Positions 32,732-44,800 of a stretch of 64,000 nucleotides of DNA are shown here, piece after piece. How positions within the stretch are numbered: position 1 is the first letter of the stretch; every line of letters starts with the position of its first letter. Under the pieces are notes generated by a model, which saw only the letters and a list, made by a program, of their open reading frames with translations, ran no database searches and was not told the origin of the DNA. The position numbers were made by a program, and so were the translations under genes. Location of the stretch: the NCBI RefSeq assembly GCF_002234675.1, contig NC_019866.2, positions 372,001 through 436,000 of the forward strand, in the 5' to 3' direction. The stretch is from Oryzias latipes. Taxonomy: Eukaryota > Chordata > Actinopteri > Beloniformes > Adrianichthyidae.

Positions 32732-34393
32732 TTTCAGTTGTCCACAGACTGGAATCCCTCCACACCCGCGTTGTCCTGAGGATCCCTGGAGCGGTTTTCC
32801 CTGTAGGTCGTCTTATCTGGCTGACAGCCTCCTGTTTCTTCTCTACCATGTTGTTCTTCTTGTAAATGTTTATCGAACACTAAATCTTTGTTTATTGTGG
32901 TTTTTCGGCTCTTTTTCCCGCCCTTTCTGCAGCCTCTTGGCCAGGCCGTCAGTCTCAGAGAACGTCTCTGCTTACATAAGCCTTCCGTGTTGTGGGTACG
33001 GTAGATGGTGTTTCTCCTGGAAAGCCCTGGAGTCCACAGCTCTGCTCAGGTGTGGGAAGGCTGTGGGGGGGTTCAGGTGGGGTTTCAGGTGCTGGCAGCT
33101 GCAGTCAGGAAGTAATCTGCTGAGCTGGCAGAGCTGTGATCTCAGGCGTCCGCCTGCAGCGGCTCCTGGGATTTACGGCTGCATTCTTCTGCAGGTCTGA
33201 GCAGTGGAGACGTTCTCACATCGCTCTGACAGCTCCGGCTCTGCGGCTCCAAACCCAAATGAAGGTTTCACCCTCAAATGTCATTTCAGTGAAATATCAG
33301 AAGCAGAAGAACGCTGAGGATCACAGCCTCCAACTTCTCCATCAGTTCCAAAGAATTCCAGGAAACGGCTTCAGATTAACAGACGTGCCTGAACGGCTGC
33401 AGCACTGCTCCTTCAGGCACAGCTAGAACCCACACTGGGGTCAAAGTCACGAACGTGGACCTCCTCCAGAACTTTAGACCAGTCCGCCTTTGATCCCAGC
33501 GGGAGATCCAGGTGAAGTCCAGACCAAGCTGGTCCGGCTGAGTTGATGTGGGTTTGCTGAAACCTGGTCCGGTTTTTGGGTGAAGGAGGATCATGGAGGC
33601 TCAGACTTTTGCAGAGATGGTTGGATCTTAGTTTGAGGTTTAAACTAAAAGTCCACCTTTTTGTCAGACGTCATAACGTGAATGTAAACATGGATGCGCC
33701 GTGAAGTCACAGTTCATAGCGAACACGCCCACAATCACACAACCATGATTGGGACAACAGTGTCACTGGAACAGGTTCAGGGTTCTTGACCCTAAAGATA
33801 AACCAGGAGCCGCTCATGTGGACAGACAAAGCAGACTTAAGGTAATAAATCATGAATAAAAACACGACATTTGAATCCATTTGATGGTAATTTGTGTCGG
33901 GTCGTAAAGCAGCCCGGATGGTTGAGCACATGGGACCTGTGTGAGATCCAGGGTTCGATTCCCGTGGAGCGCGATCATCCTTCAGGCTACCGCCTAAGTC
34001 TGGGTCCCCTGTGCCGGTCCCGGCCAGGATAAAGTGCAGGTTTTGTGTCAGGAAGGGCCAAACCACCTGAGGGGCTCAGTCAAAGCTGATTGGCTGTGGC
34101 GATATGCTGAAATCGTACTCTGCATGCCTTCATTACAGTCTGCCTGGTTGATGGTGGGAGCAGGATTACAGATGTTTTGGTTATTTCCACGCTTTCTCTC
34201 TCGTTTAAAGATACAAATGTTGTTTCTAATACCCTGTAGATTTTTCTGATGATGGACACACAGCACATGAAACAACAGATGATTGACTGTTTCTTGATTC
34301 AGATCGCCATGAATCATCTGTGTTTTTCAGGTCTGAGCTGGAATCTGGATCAGAACTGGACGGGTGGATGGATCTGATACTGATGCTGTTTTT
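32732..34393. other. Intergenic sequence between two giant minisatellites
   Basis: No gene is supported. The frame running out of the 15-bp array into this region has no domain beyond the repeat. A tRNA-headed SINE-like element at 33900-34105 is the only recognised item. Confidence 0.5.
33900..34105 (+). mobile_element. tRNA-headed SINE-like element with RTE-like tail
   Basis: A tRNA-like head has AGCCCGGATGGTTGAGCACA (box A region) and GGTTCGATTCC (box B). It is followed by GGTCCCGGCCAGGATAAAGT, GTCAGGAAGGGC and GCTGTGGCGA, words that occur in the 3' ends of fish RTE-type elements. The head cannot fold as an intact tRNA. Borders are approximate. Confidence 0.6.
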
Positions 34394-37199
34394 TGACCTC
34401 CATCAGGTGACCTCCATCAGGTGAAATCGATCAGTGACCTCGATCAGTGACCTCGATCAGGTGACCTCCATCAGGTGAAATCGATCAGTGACCTCGATCA
34501 GTGACCTCGATCAGGTGACCTCCATCAGGTGAAATCGATCAGTGACCTCGATCAGGTGACCCTGATCATTAACATCGATCAGTTACCTCAGTCAGGTGAC
34601 CTCGATCAGTGACCTCGATCAGTGACCTCCATCAGGTGACCTTGATCATTAACATCGATCAGTTACCTCTATCAGGTGACATCGATCATTGACCTCGATC
34701 AGTGACCTATCCACTAGGTGACCTCGATCAGTGACCTCTATCAGTGACCTCGATCAGTGACCTCGATCAGTGACCTCCATCAGTGACCTCTATCAGGTGA
34801 CCTCCATCAGGTGAAATCGATCAGTGACCTCGATCAGGTGACCTTGATCATTAACATCGATCAGTTACCTCAGTCAGGTGACCTCGATCAGTGACCTCGA
34901 TCAGTGACCTATCCACTAGGTGACCTCGATCAGTGACCTCTATCAGTGACCTCGATCAGTGACCTCGATCAGTGACCTCCATCAGTGACCTCCATCAGGT
35001 GACCTCCATCAGGTGACCTCGATCAGTGACCTCGATCAGGTGACCTTGATCATTAACATCGATCAGTTACCTCTATCAGGTGACATCGATCATTGACCTC
35101 GATCAGTGACCTTTCCACTAGGTGACCTCGATCAGTGACCTCTATCAGTGACCTCGATCAGTGACCTCTATCAGTGACCTCGATCAGTGACCTCTATCAG
35201 TGACCTCGATCAGTGACCTCCATCAGGTGACCTCGATCAGGTGACCTTGATCATTAACATCGATCAGTTACCTCTATCAGGTGACATCGATCATTGACCT
35301 CGATCAGTGACCTTTCCATTAGGTGACCTCGATCAGTGACCTCTATCAGTGACCTCGATCAGTGACCTCTATCAGTGACCTCGATCAGTGACCTCTTTCA
35401 GGTGACCTCGATCAGGTGACCTTGATCATTAACATCGATCAGTTACCTCTATCAGGTGACATCGATCATTGACCTCGATCAGTGACCTTTCCATTAGGTG
35501 ACCTTGATCAGTTACCTCGATCAGTGACCTCGATCAAGTGACCTCGATCAGGTGACCTCGATCAGTGACCTTTCCATCAGTGACCTTGATCAGTGACCTC
35601 CATCAGTGACCTCTATCAGTGACCTCCATTAGGTGACCTTGATCAGGGACCTTGATCAGGGACCTTGATCAGTGACCTTTCTATCAGTGACCTTGATCAG
35701 GTGAACTTGATCATTAACATCGATCAGTGACCTTTCAATCAGTGACCTTGATCAGTGACCTCGATCAGTGACCTCCATCAGTGACCTCTATCAGTGACCT
35801 CCATTAGGTGACCTCGATCAGTGACCTCCATCAGTGACCTCTATCAGTGACCTCGATCATTGACCTTGATCATTAACATCGATCAGTTACCTCGATCAGG
35901 TGACCTCGATCAGTGACCTCGATCAGTGACCTTGATCAGGTGACCTTTATCAGTGACCTCGATCAGTGACCTCGATCAGTGACCTCGATCAGTGACCTCG
36001 TTCAGTGACCTCGATCAGTGACCTCGTTCAGTGACTTCGATCAGTGACCTCGATCAAGTGACCTCGATCAGTTACTTCGATCAGTTACTTCGATCAGGTG
36101 ACCTCAATCAGTTACCTCAGTCAGGTGACCTCGATCAGTGACCTCGATCAGTGACCTCGATCAGGTGACCTTTATCAGTGACCTCGTTCAGTTACCTCGA
36201 TCAGTGACCTTGATCATTAACATCGATCAGTTACCTCGATCAGGTGACCTCGATCAGTGACCTTGATCAGGTGACCTTTATCAGTGACCTCGATCAGTGA
36301 CCTCGATCAGTGACCTCGATCAGTGACCTCGTTCAGTGACCTCGATCAGTGACCTCGTTCAGTGACCTCGATCAGTGACCTCGATCAAGTGACCTCGATC
36401 AGTTAGTTCGATCAGTTACCTCGATCAGGTGACTTCGATCAGTTACCTCGATCAGTGACCTTGATCAGGTGACCTTTATCAGTGACCTCGATCAGTGACC
36501 TCGATCAGTGACCTCGATCATTGACCTTGATCATTAACATCGATCAGTTACCTCGATCAGGTGACCTCGATCAGTGACCTCGATCAGTGACCTTGATCAG
36601 GTGACCTTTATCAGTGACCTCGATCAGTGACCTCGATCAGTGACCTCATTCAGTGACCTCGATCAGTGACCTCGATCAAGTGACCTCGATCAGTTACTTC
36701 GATCAGTTACCTCGATCAGGTGACCTCGATCAGTTACCTCAGTCAGGTGACCTCGATCAGTGACCTCGATCAGTGACCTCGATCAGGTGACCTTTATCAG
36801 TGACCTCGATCAGTGACATCGATCAGTTACCTCGATCAGGTGACCTCGATCAGTTACCTCAGTCAGGTGACCTTTATCAGTGACCTCGATCAGTGACCTC
36901 GATCAGTGACCTCGATCAGTGACCTCGATCAGGTGACCTTTATCAGTGACCTTTATCAGTGACCTCGATCAGTGACCTCGATCAGTGACCTCGATCAGTG
37001 ACCTCGATCAGGTGACCTTTATCAGTGACCTCGATCAGTGACCTCGATCAGTTACCTCGATCAGGTGACCTCGATCAGTTACCTCAGTCAGGTGACCTTT
37101 ATCAGTGACCTCGATCAGTGACCTCGATCAGTGACCTCGATCAGTGACCTCGATCAGGTGACCTTTATCAGTGACCTCGATCAGTGACCTCGTTCAGTG
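34394..37199 (+). repeat. 13-bp minisatellite TGACCTCGATCAG, left block
   Basis: The unit TGACCTCGATCAG repeats with variants ending AGG (14 bp) and substitutions such as TTGATC, CATC, TATC and TTATC, plus TTAACATCGATCAGTTACCT words. This left block is 2.8 kb. It is the same array as 38878-48636 and was split by the element at 37200-38877. TGACCT reads AGGTCA on the other strand, the nuclear-receptor half-site. No gene lies within it. Confidence 0.96.
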
Positions 37200-38877
37200 C
37201 AAGGTTATAGTAGTTTCGGATTTTTTATTAGTTTTAGTTTTTATTAAGTTTTGAATTTTTGTTTTTAAATTTATTTAGTTTTAATTAGTTTTTAGAGGCT
37301 GCTTTACTAGTTTTTATTAGTTTTTATTTTTTGAAATTGCTTCGTTTTAGTTTTTTTTTTTGTAAATTAGGATATTTATCAGGTGCATGATTCAAAATCA
37401 CCAGAATAAGTATTGTATGATAAAAACGCAATCAAAGATACATTTTGAAACACTTATTATTCAGAGGACACAAGGACAACCATCCTTAAATTAAAATACA
37501 ACAGCCGATAACAGCATTACGTTATCTGCTCTGGCTTCTTTTTCGGGGGAGGGCGGGCGACAGGCTAGCTTGTTTAGGTACTGTTGATTTGCGTTGTTGT
37601 GTGCGCTTTTTAAATGTACTTTTAGATTCGTAGGGTTTTTCCCTTTGAGGAGCGTTCCACAAATTTTGTCTCCTGCTTCGACTACAAGGCACTTACTTTA
37701 GTTTTCGACGCTGTTATATTCAAAAAGTCCCAAATAGGACTCTCCCGCTTTCTCCCAACTTTTACTGCAGCCATCACGCTCATGTAAATGTCTATGACCA
37801 CGCTAGCCGGCAGTGTCTGACAGACATCATGTGACGTCACAGACTACGTGATGCCGTAAGGTTCAGATTAAAGCCCTGCGCGGGACTATTTTCTTCATCC
37901 CGCGCCCGCTGAATTTCTGACCAATCCCGCCCGCTCCCGCAACGTATGCGTTACACTCCCGCCCGCAACCGCAAAACTCATAGAATTTAGTCCCGCACAG
38001 TAATAGAGATGCATTGATTTTGTATTGTCTCCCGTCCCGCAGGAAAAAAACACGTATTTGTATTGATATTATTAAAGAGATTCATGTCCCTCCTCCAGTC
38101 TCATCTTTTCATGCATTCCTCTTGTGTAATTTGCAACTTAATTATTAAATATATTTTCACAAATCCCGTTCGGTTAAAAGTGTGCGAAGCCCATCGAGAC
38201 GACTGTTGTTGTGATTTTGGGCTATACAAATAAAATTGAATTGAATTGAATTGAATTGCGTGTGTGCGCGCGCAGACAGACGGCCTGAAGCGCGCTCTTA
38301 GTAAGAGGCGGGGCGCACCTCCAACAACAGGTTAGATGACAGAGGCCATTGGGCGTCTCTACCTGGTGCCTTCACGGAGCTTCAGTACATAAGAATCCAA
38401 CAGCCGCTCAGCCTAACGTAGTCCGCTAATATATATTCATGAGATATTCATGGCAGCACTGATCCCGCTGGGTTTTTTTTTGCCGCCCGCTCCTGCCCGC
38501 AGCACAATTCAAACCGCCCAATCCCGATCAGTGACCTCGTTGGGTCGGGTTGGGTCGGTTGGGTTGGGTCCCGCGGTACCCGGCGGGACCCAATCCCAAT
38601 GCAGCCCTCTAGTTCAGATACACAGTAAAACTAGCAGGGTGAAGTAAATAGACTTTATTTCAACCCAAAAGACTTATGTATTAACAAAGACGAAAACGAA
38701 GTATTTTTTGGGGTTAATATTATTTAGTTTCAGTTAGTTTTATACACACAACAAACAGTTTTAATTAGTTTTCGTTTTTTTAAAAACTCGTTTTTATTTT
38801 TATTTCAGTTAACGAAAATGTTTTTTCAGTTCTAGTTTTAGTTTTTTCGTTCGTTTTCGTTAACTATAATAACCTTG
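37200..38877. mobile_element. Non-autonomous hAT-like DNA element (1678 bp) with 8-bp target duplication
   Basis: The element begins CAAGGTTATAGTAGTTT and ends AACTATAATAACCTTG, an inverted terminal pair with 9 exact bases (CAAGGTTAT) and imperfect extension. It is flanked by GTTCAGTG at 37192-37199 and 38878-38885. Removing the element and one copy restores the 13-bp repeat phase (CCTCGTTCAGTGACCTCG). Eight-base duplications are the mark of hAT-superfamily insertion. Subterminal TTTTAGTTTTTATTAG words repeat inside both ends. No transposase frame is present. A LINE/SINE-like 3' end lies inside, near 38165-38258, and GC-rich CCCGCCCGC sequence near 37880-38040 and 38480-38600. Mobilisation would have needed a transposase from elsewhere. 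Confidence 0.85.
38165..38258 (+). mobile_element. LINE/SINE 3'-end remnant nested in the hAT-like element
   Basis: GCCCATCGAGACGACTGTTG, then GTGATTTTGGGCTATACAAA and TAAAATTGAATTGAATTGAA. This is a typical fish retroposon 3' end with a short tandem tail. It was probably acquired by an ancestor of the DNA element. Confidence 0.6.
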
Positions 38878-41800
38878 GTTCAGTGACCTCGATCAGTGAC
38901 CTCGTTCAGTGACCTCGATCAAGTGACATCGATCAATTACTTCTATCAGTTACCTCGATCATTGACCTCGATCAGTGACCTCCATCCGGTGACCTCGATC
39001 AGTTACCTTAGTCAGGTGACCCCGATCAGTGACTTCAAGCAGTGACCTCCATCCGGTGATCTCGATCAGTTACCTTTGTCAGGTTACCTCGATCAGTGAC
39101 CTCGATCAGTGACCTTGATCAGGTGACCTCCATCAGTGACCTCAATCAGTGACCTCGATCAGTGACCTCGATCAGTGACCTCCATCAGGTGACCTCGATC
39201 AGTGACCTCCATCAGGTGAACTTGATCAGGTAACATCGATCAGTTACCTCTATCAGGTGACATCGATCAGTGACCTCGATCAGTGACCTTGATCAGGTGA
39301 CCTTTATCAGTGACCTCCATCCGGTGACCTCGATCAGTTACCTTAGTCAGGTGACCCCGATCAGTGACTTCAAGCAGTGACCTCCATCCGGTGACCTCGA
39401 TCAGTTACCTTAGTCAGGTGACCTCGATCAGTGACCTCGATCAGTGACCTCGATCAGGTGAACTTGATCATTAACATCGATCAGTTACCTCTATCAGGTG
39501 ACATCGATCATTGACCTTGATCAGTGACCTTTCCATTAGGTGACCTCGATCAGTGACCTCGATCAGTGACCTCGATCAGTGACCTCTATCAGTGACCTCG
39601 ATCAGTGACCTCTATCAGTGACCTTTATCAGTGACCTCCATCAGGTGACCTCGATCAGGTGACCTTGATCATTAACATCGATCAGTTACCTCTACCAGGT
39701 GACATCGATCATTGACCTCGATCAGTGACCTTTCCATTAGGTGACCTTGATCAGTTACCTCGATCAGTGACCTCGATCAAGTGACCTCGATCAGGTGACC
39801 TCGATCAGTGACCTTTCCATCAGTGACCTTGATCAGTTACCTCGATCAGTGACCTCGATCAAGTGACCTCGATCAGGTGACCTCGATCAGTGACCTCGAT
39901 CAGTGACCTCCATCAGTGACCTCTATCAATGACCTCGATCAGGTGACCTTGATCATTAACATCGATCAGTTACCTCAGTCAGGTGACCTCGATCAGTGAC
40001 CTCGATCAGTGACCTCGATCAGTTACCTCGATCAGTGACCTCGATCAGTGACCTCGATTAGTGACCTCGATCAGTTACCTCGATCAGTGACCTCGATCAA
40101 GTGACCTCGATTAGTGACCTCATTCAGTTACCTCGATCAGTGACCTCGATCAAGTGACCTCGATCAGTTACTTTGATCAGTTACCTCGATCATTGACCTC
40201 GATCAGTGACCTCCATCCAGTGACCTCGATCAGTGACATCGATCATTGACCTTGATCAGTGACCTTTCCATTAGGTGACCTCGATCAGTGACCTCTATCA
40301 GTGACCTCGATCAGTGACCTCTATCAGTGACCTTGATCAGTGACCTCCATCAGGTGACCTCGATCAGGTGACCTTGATCATTAACATCGATCAGTTACCT
40401 CTACCAGGTGACATCGATCATTGACCTCGGTCAGTGACCTTTCCATTAGGTGACCTTGATCAGTTACCTCGATCAGTGACCTCGATCAAGTGACCTCGAT
40501 CAGGTGACCTCGATCAGTGACCTTTCCATCAGTGACCTTGATCAGTTACCTCGATCAGTGACCTCGATCAAGTGACCTCGATCAGGTGATCTCGATCAGT
40601 GACCTCCATCAGTGACCTCCATCAGTGACCTCTATCAATGACCTCGATCAGGTGACCTTGATCATTAACATCGATCAGTTACCTCAGTCAGGTGACCTCG
40701 ATCAGTGACCTCGATCAGTGACCTCGATCAGTTACCTCGATCAGTGACCTCGATCAGTGACCTCGATTAGTGACCTCGATCAGTTACCTCGATCAGTGAC
40801 CTCGATCAAGTGACCTCGATTAGTGACCTCATTCAGTTACCTCGATCAGTGACCTCGATCAAGTGACCTCGATCAGTTACTTTGATCAGTTACCTCGATC
40901 ATTGACCTCGATCAGTGACCTCCATCCGGTGACCTCGATCAGTGACTTCGATCAGTGACCTCCATCCGGTGACCTCGATCAGTTACCTTAGTCAGGTGAC
41001 CTCGATCAGTGACCTTGATCAGGTGACCTCAATTAGTGACCTCAATCAGTGACCTCGATCAGTGACCTTTCCATCAGGTGACCTTCATCAGTGACCTCGA
41101 TCAGTGACCTCGATCAGTGACCTCGATCAGTTACCTCGATCAGTGACCTCGATCAGTGACTTTTCCATCAGGTGACCTTTATCAGTGACCTCGATCAGTG
41201 ACCTCGATCAGTGACCTCGATCAAGTGACCTCGATCAGTTACTTCGATCAGTGACCTCGATCAGTGACCTCGATCAAGTGACCTCGATCAGTTTCTTCGA
41301 TCAGTGACCTCGATCAAGTGACCTCGATCAGGTGACCTCGATCAGTTACCTCGATCAGTGACCTCCATCCGGTGACTTCGATCAGTGACTTCGATCAGTG
41401 ACCTCCATCCGGTGACCTCGATCAGTTACCTTAGTCAGGTGACCTCGATCAGTGACCTCGATCAGTTACCTCGATCAGGTGACCTCGATGCGGTGACCTC
41501 AAATCACTTGACCTCGATCAGGTGACCCTGATCAGTGACCTCCATCAGGTGACTTCCATCAGTGACCTCGATCAGGTAACCTCGATCGTTGACCTCGATC
41601 AGTGACCTCGATCAGTGACCTCTCCATCAGGTGCCCTCGATCATTTAAATAGATCAGTTACCTCGATCAGGTGACCTCAAATCACTTGACCTCGATCAGG
41701 TGACCCTGATCAGTTACCTTTCCATCAGGTGCCCTCGATCAGGTGACCCTGATCAGTGACCTCGATCATTGACCTCGATCAGTGACCTCCATCCGGTGAC

Positions 41801-44800
41801 CTCGATCAGTTACCTTAGTCAGGTGACCCCGATCAGTGAATTCAAGCAGTGACCTCCATCCGGTGACCTCGATCAGTTACCTTAGTCAGGTGACCCCGAT
41901 CAGTGACTTCAAGCAGTGACCTCCATCCGGTGATCTCGATCAGTTACCTTAGTCAGGTGACCTCGATCAGTGACCTCGATCAGTGACCTTGATCAGGTTA
42001 CCTCAATCAGTGACCTCGATCAGTGACCTCGATCAGTGACCTTTCCATCAGGTGACCTTTATCAGTGACCTCAATCAGTGACCTCGATCAGTTACCTCGA
42101 TCAGTGACCTCCATCAGGTGACCTCGATCAGTGACCTCCATCAGGTGAACTTGATCAGGTAACATCGATCAGTTACCTCTATCAGGTGACATCGATCATT
42201 GACCTTGATCAGTGACCTTTCCATTAGGTGACCTCGATCAGTGACCTCTATCAGTGACCTCGATCAGTGACCCCTATCAGTGACCTTGATCAGTGACCTC
42301 TATCAGTGACCTCGATCAGGTGACCTTGATCATTAACATCGATCAGTTACCTCTATCAGATGACATCGATCATTGACCTCGATCAGTGACCTTTCCATTA
42401 GGTGACCTTGATCAGTTACCTCGATCAGTGACCTCGCTCAAGTGACCTTGATCAGGTGACCTCGATCAGTGACCTTTCCATCAGTGACCTTGATCAGTGA
42501 CCTCTATCAGTGACCTCGATCAGGTGACCTTGATCATTAACATCGATCAGTTACCTCAGTCAGTTGACCTCGATCAGTGACCTCGATCAGTGACCTTGAT
42601 CAGGTGACCTTTATCAGTGACCTCCATCCGGTGACCTCGATCAGTTACCTTAGTCAGGTGACCCCGATCAGTGACTTCAAGCAGTGACCTCCATCCGGTG
42701 ACCTCGATCAGTTACCTTAGTCAGGTGACCTCGATCAGTGACCTCGATCAGTGACCTCGATCAGGTGAACTTGATCATTAACATCGATCAGTTACCTCTA
42801 TCAGGTGACATCGATCATTGACCTTGATCAGTGACCTTTCCATTAGGTGACCTCGATCAGTGACCTCTATCAGTGACCTCGATCAGTGACCTCTATCAGT
42901 GACCTCGATCAGTGACCTCTATCAGTGACCTTGATCAGTGACCTCCATCAGGTGACCTCGATCAGGTGACCTTGATCATTAACATCGATCAGTTACCTCT
43001 ACCAGGTGACATCGATCAGTGACCTTTCCATTAGGTGACCTTGATCAGTTACCTCGATCAGTGACCTCGATCAAGTGACCTCGATCAGGTGACCTCGATC
43101 AGTGACCTTTCCATCAGTGACCTTGATCAGTTACCTCGATCAGTGACCTCGATCAAGTGACCTCGATCAGGTGACCTCGATCAGTGACCTCGATCAGTGA
43201 CCTCCATCAGTGACCTCTATCAATGACCTCGATCAGGTGACCTTGATCATTAACATCGATCAGTTACCTCAGTCAGGTGACCTCGATCAGTGACCTCGAT
43301 CAGTGACCTCGATCAGTTACCTCGATCAGTGACCTCGATCAGTGACCTCGATTAGTGACTTCGATCAGTTACCTCGATCAGTGACCTCGATCAAGTGACC
43401 TCGATTAGTGACCTCATTCAGTTACCTCGATCAGTGACCTCGATCAAGTGACCTCGATCAGTTACTTTGATCAGTTACCTCTATCATTGACCTCGATCAG
43501 TGACCTCCATCCTGTGACCTCGATCAGTGACATCGATCATTGACCTTGATCAGTGACCTTTCCATTAGGTGACCTCGATCAGTGACCTCTATCAGTGACC
43601 TCGATCAGTGACCTCTATCAGTGACCTCGATCAGTGACCTCTATCAGTGACCTTGATCAGTGACCTCCATCAGGTGACCTCGATCAGGTGACCTTGATCA
43701 TTAACATCGATCAGTTACCTCTACCAGGTGACATCGATCATTGACCTCGATCAGTGACCTTTCCATTAGGTGACCTTGATCAGTTACCTCGATCAGTGAC
43801 CTCGATCAAGTGACCTCGCTCAGGTGACCTCGATCAGTGACCTTTCCATCAGTGACCTTGATCAGTTACCTCGATCAGTGACCTCGATCAAGTGACCTCG
43901 ATCAGGTGACCTCGATCAGTGACCTCGATCAGTGACCTCCATCAGTGACCTCTATCAATGACCTCGATCAGGTGACCTTGATCATTAACATCGATCAGTT
44001 ACCTCAGTCAGGTGACCTCGATCAGTGACCTCGATCAGTGACCTCGATCAGTTACCTCGATCAGTTACCTCGATCAGTGACCTCGATCAAGTGACCTCGA
44101 TTAGTGACCTCATTCAGTTACCTCGATCAGTGACCTCGATCAAGTGACCTCGATCAGTTACTTTGATCAGTTACCTCGATCATTGACCTCGATCAGTGAC
44201 CTCCATCCGGTGACCTCGATCAGTGACTTCGATCAGTGACCTCCATCCGGTGACCTCGATCAGTTACCTTAGTCAGGTGACCTCGATCAGTGACCTTGAT
44301 CAGGTGACCTCAATTAGTGACCTCAATCAGTGACCTCGATCAGTGACCTTTCCATCAGGTGACCTTCATCAGTGACCTCGATCAGTGACCTCGATCAGTG
44401 ACCTCGATCAGTTACCTCGATCAGTGACCTCGATCAGTGACTTTTCCATCAGTTGACCTTTATCAGTGACCTCGATCAGTGACCTCGATCAGTGACCTCG
44501 ATCAAGTGACCTCGATCAGTTACTTCGATCAGTGACCTCGATCAGTGACCTCGATCAAGTGACCTCGATCAGTTTCTTCGATCAGTGACCTCGATCAGTG
44601 ACCTCGATCAGTGACCTCGATTAGTGACTTCGATCAGTTACCTCGATCAGTGACCTCGATCAAGTGACCTCGATTAGTGACCTCATTCAGTTACCTCGAT
44701 CAGTGACCTCGATCAAGTGACCTCGATCAGTTACTTTGATCAGTTACCTCTATCATTGACCTCGATCAGTGACCTCCATCCTGTGACCTCGATCAGTGAC

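Noticed and set aside
29115-33200. 1361-codon plus-strand open frame and other frames of 360-1199 codons on both strands
   Set aside because: They coincide with the 15-bp repeat, whose unit has no stop in any frame. All frames are equally open and no promoter, splice pattern or protein family supports them.
33905-33980. A tRNA gene
   Set aside because: Box A and box B words are present but the cloverleaf is incomplete and the tail is retroposon-like, so it is a SINE head. The same holds for 15541-15600 and 49640-49718.
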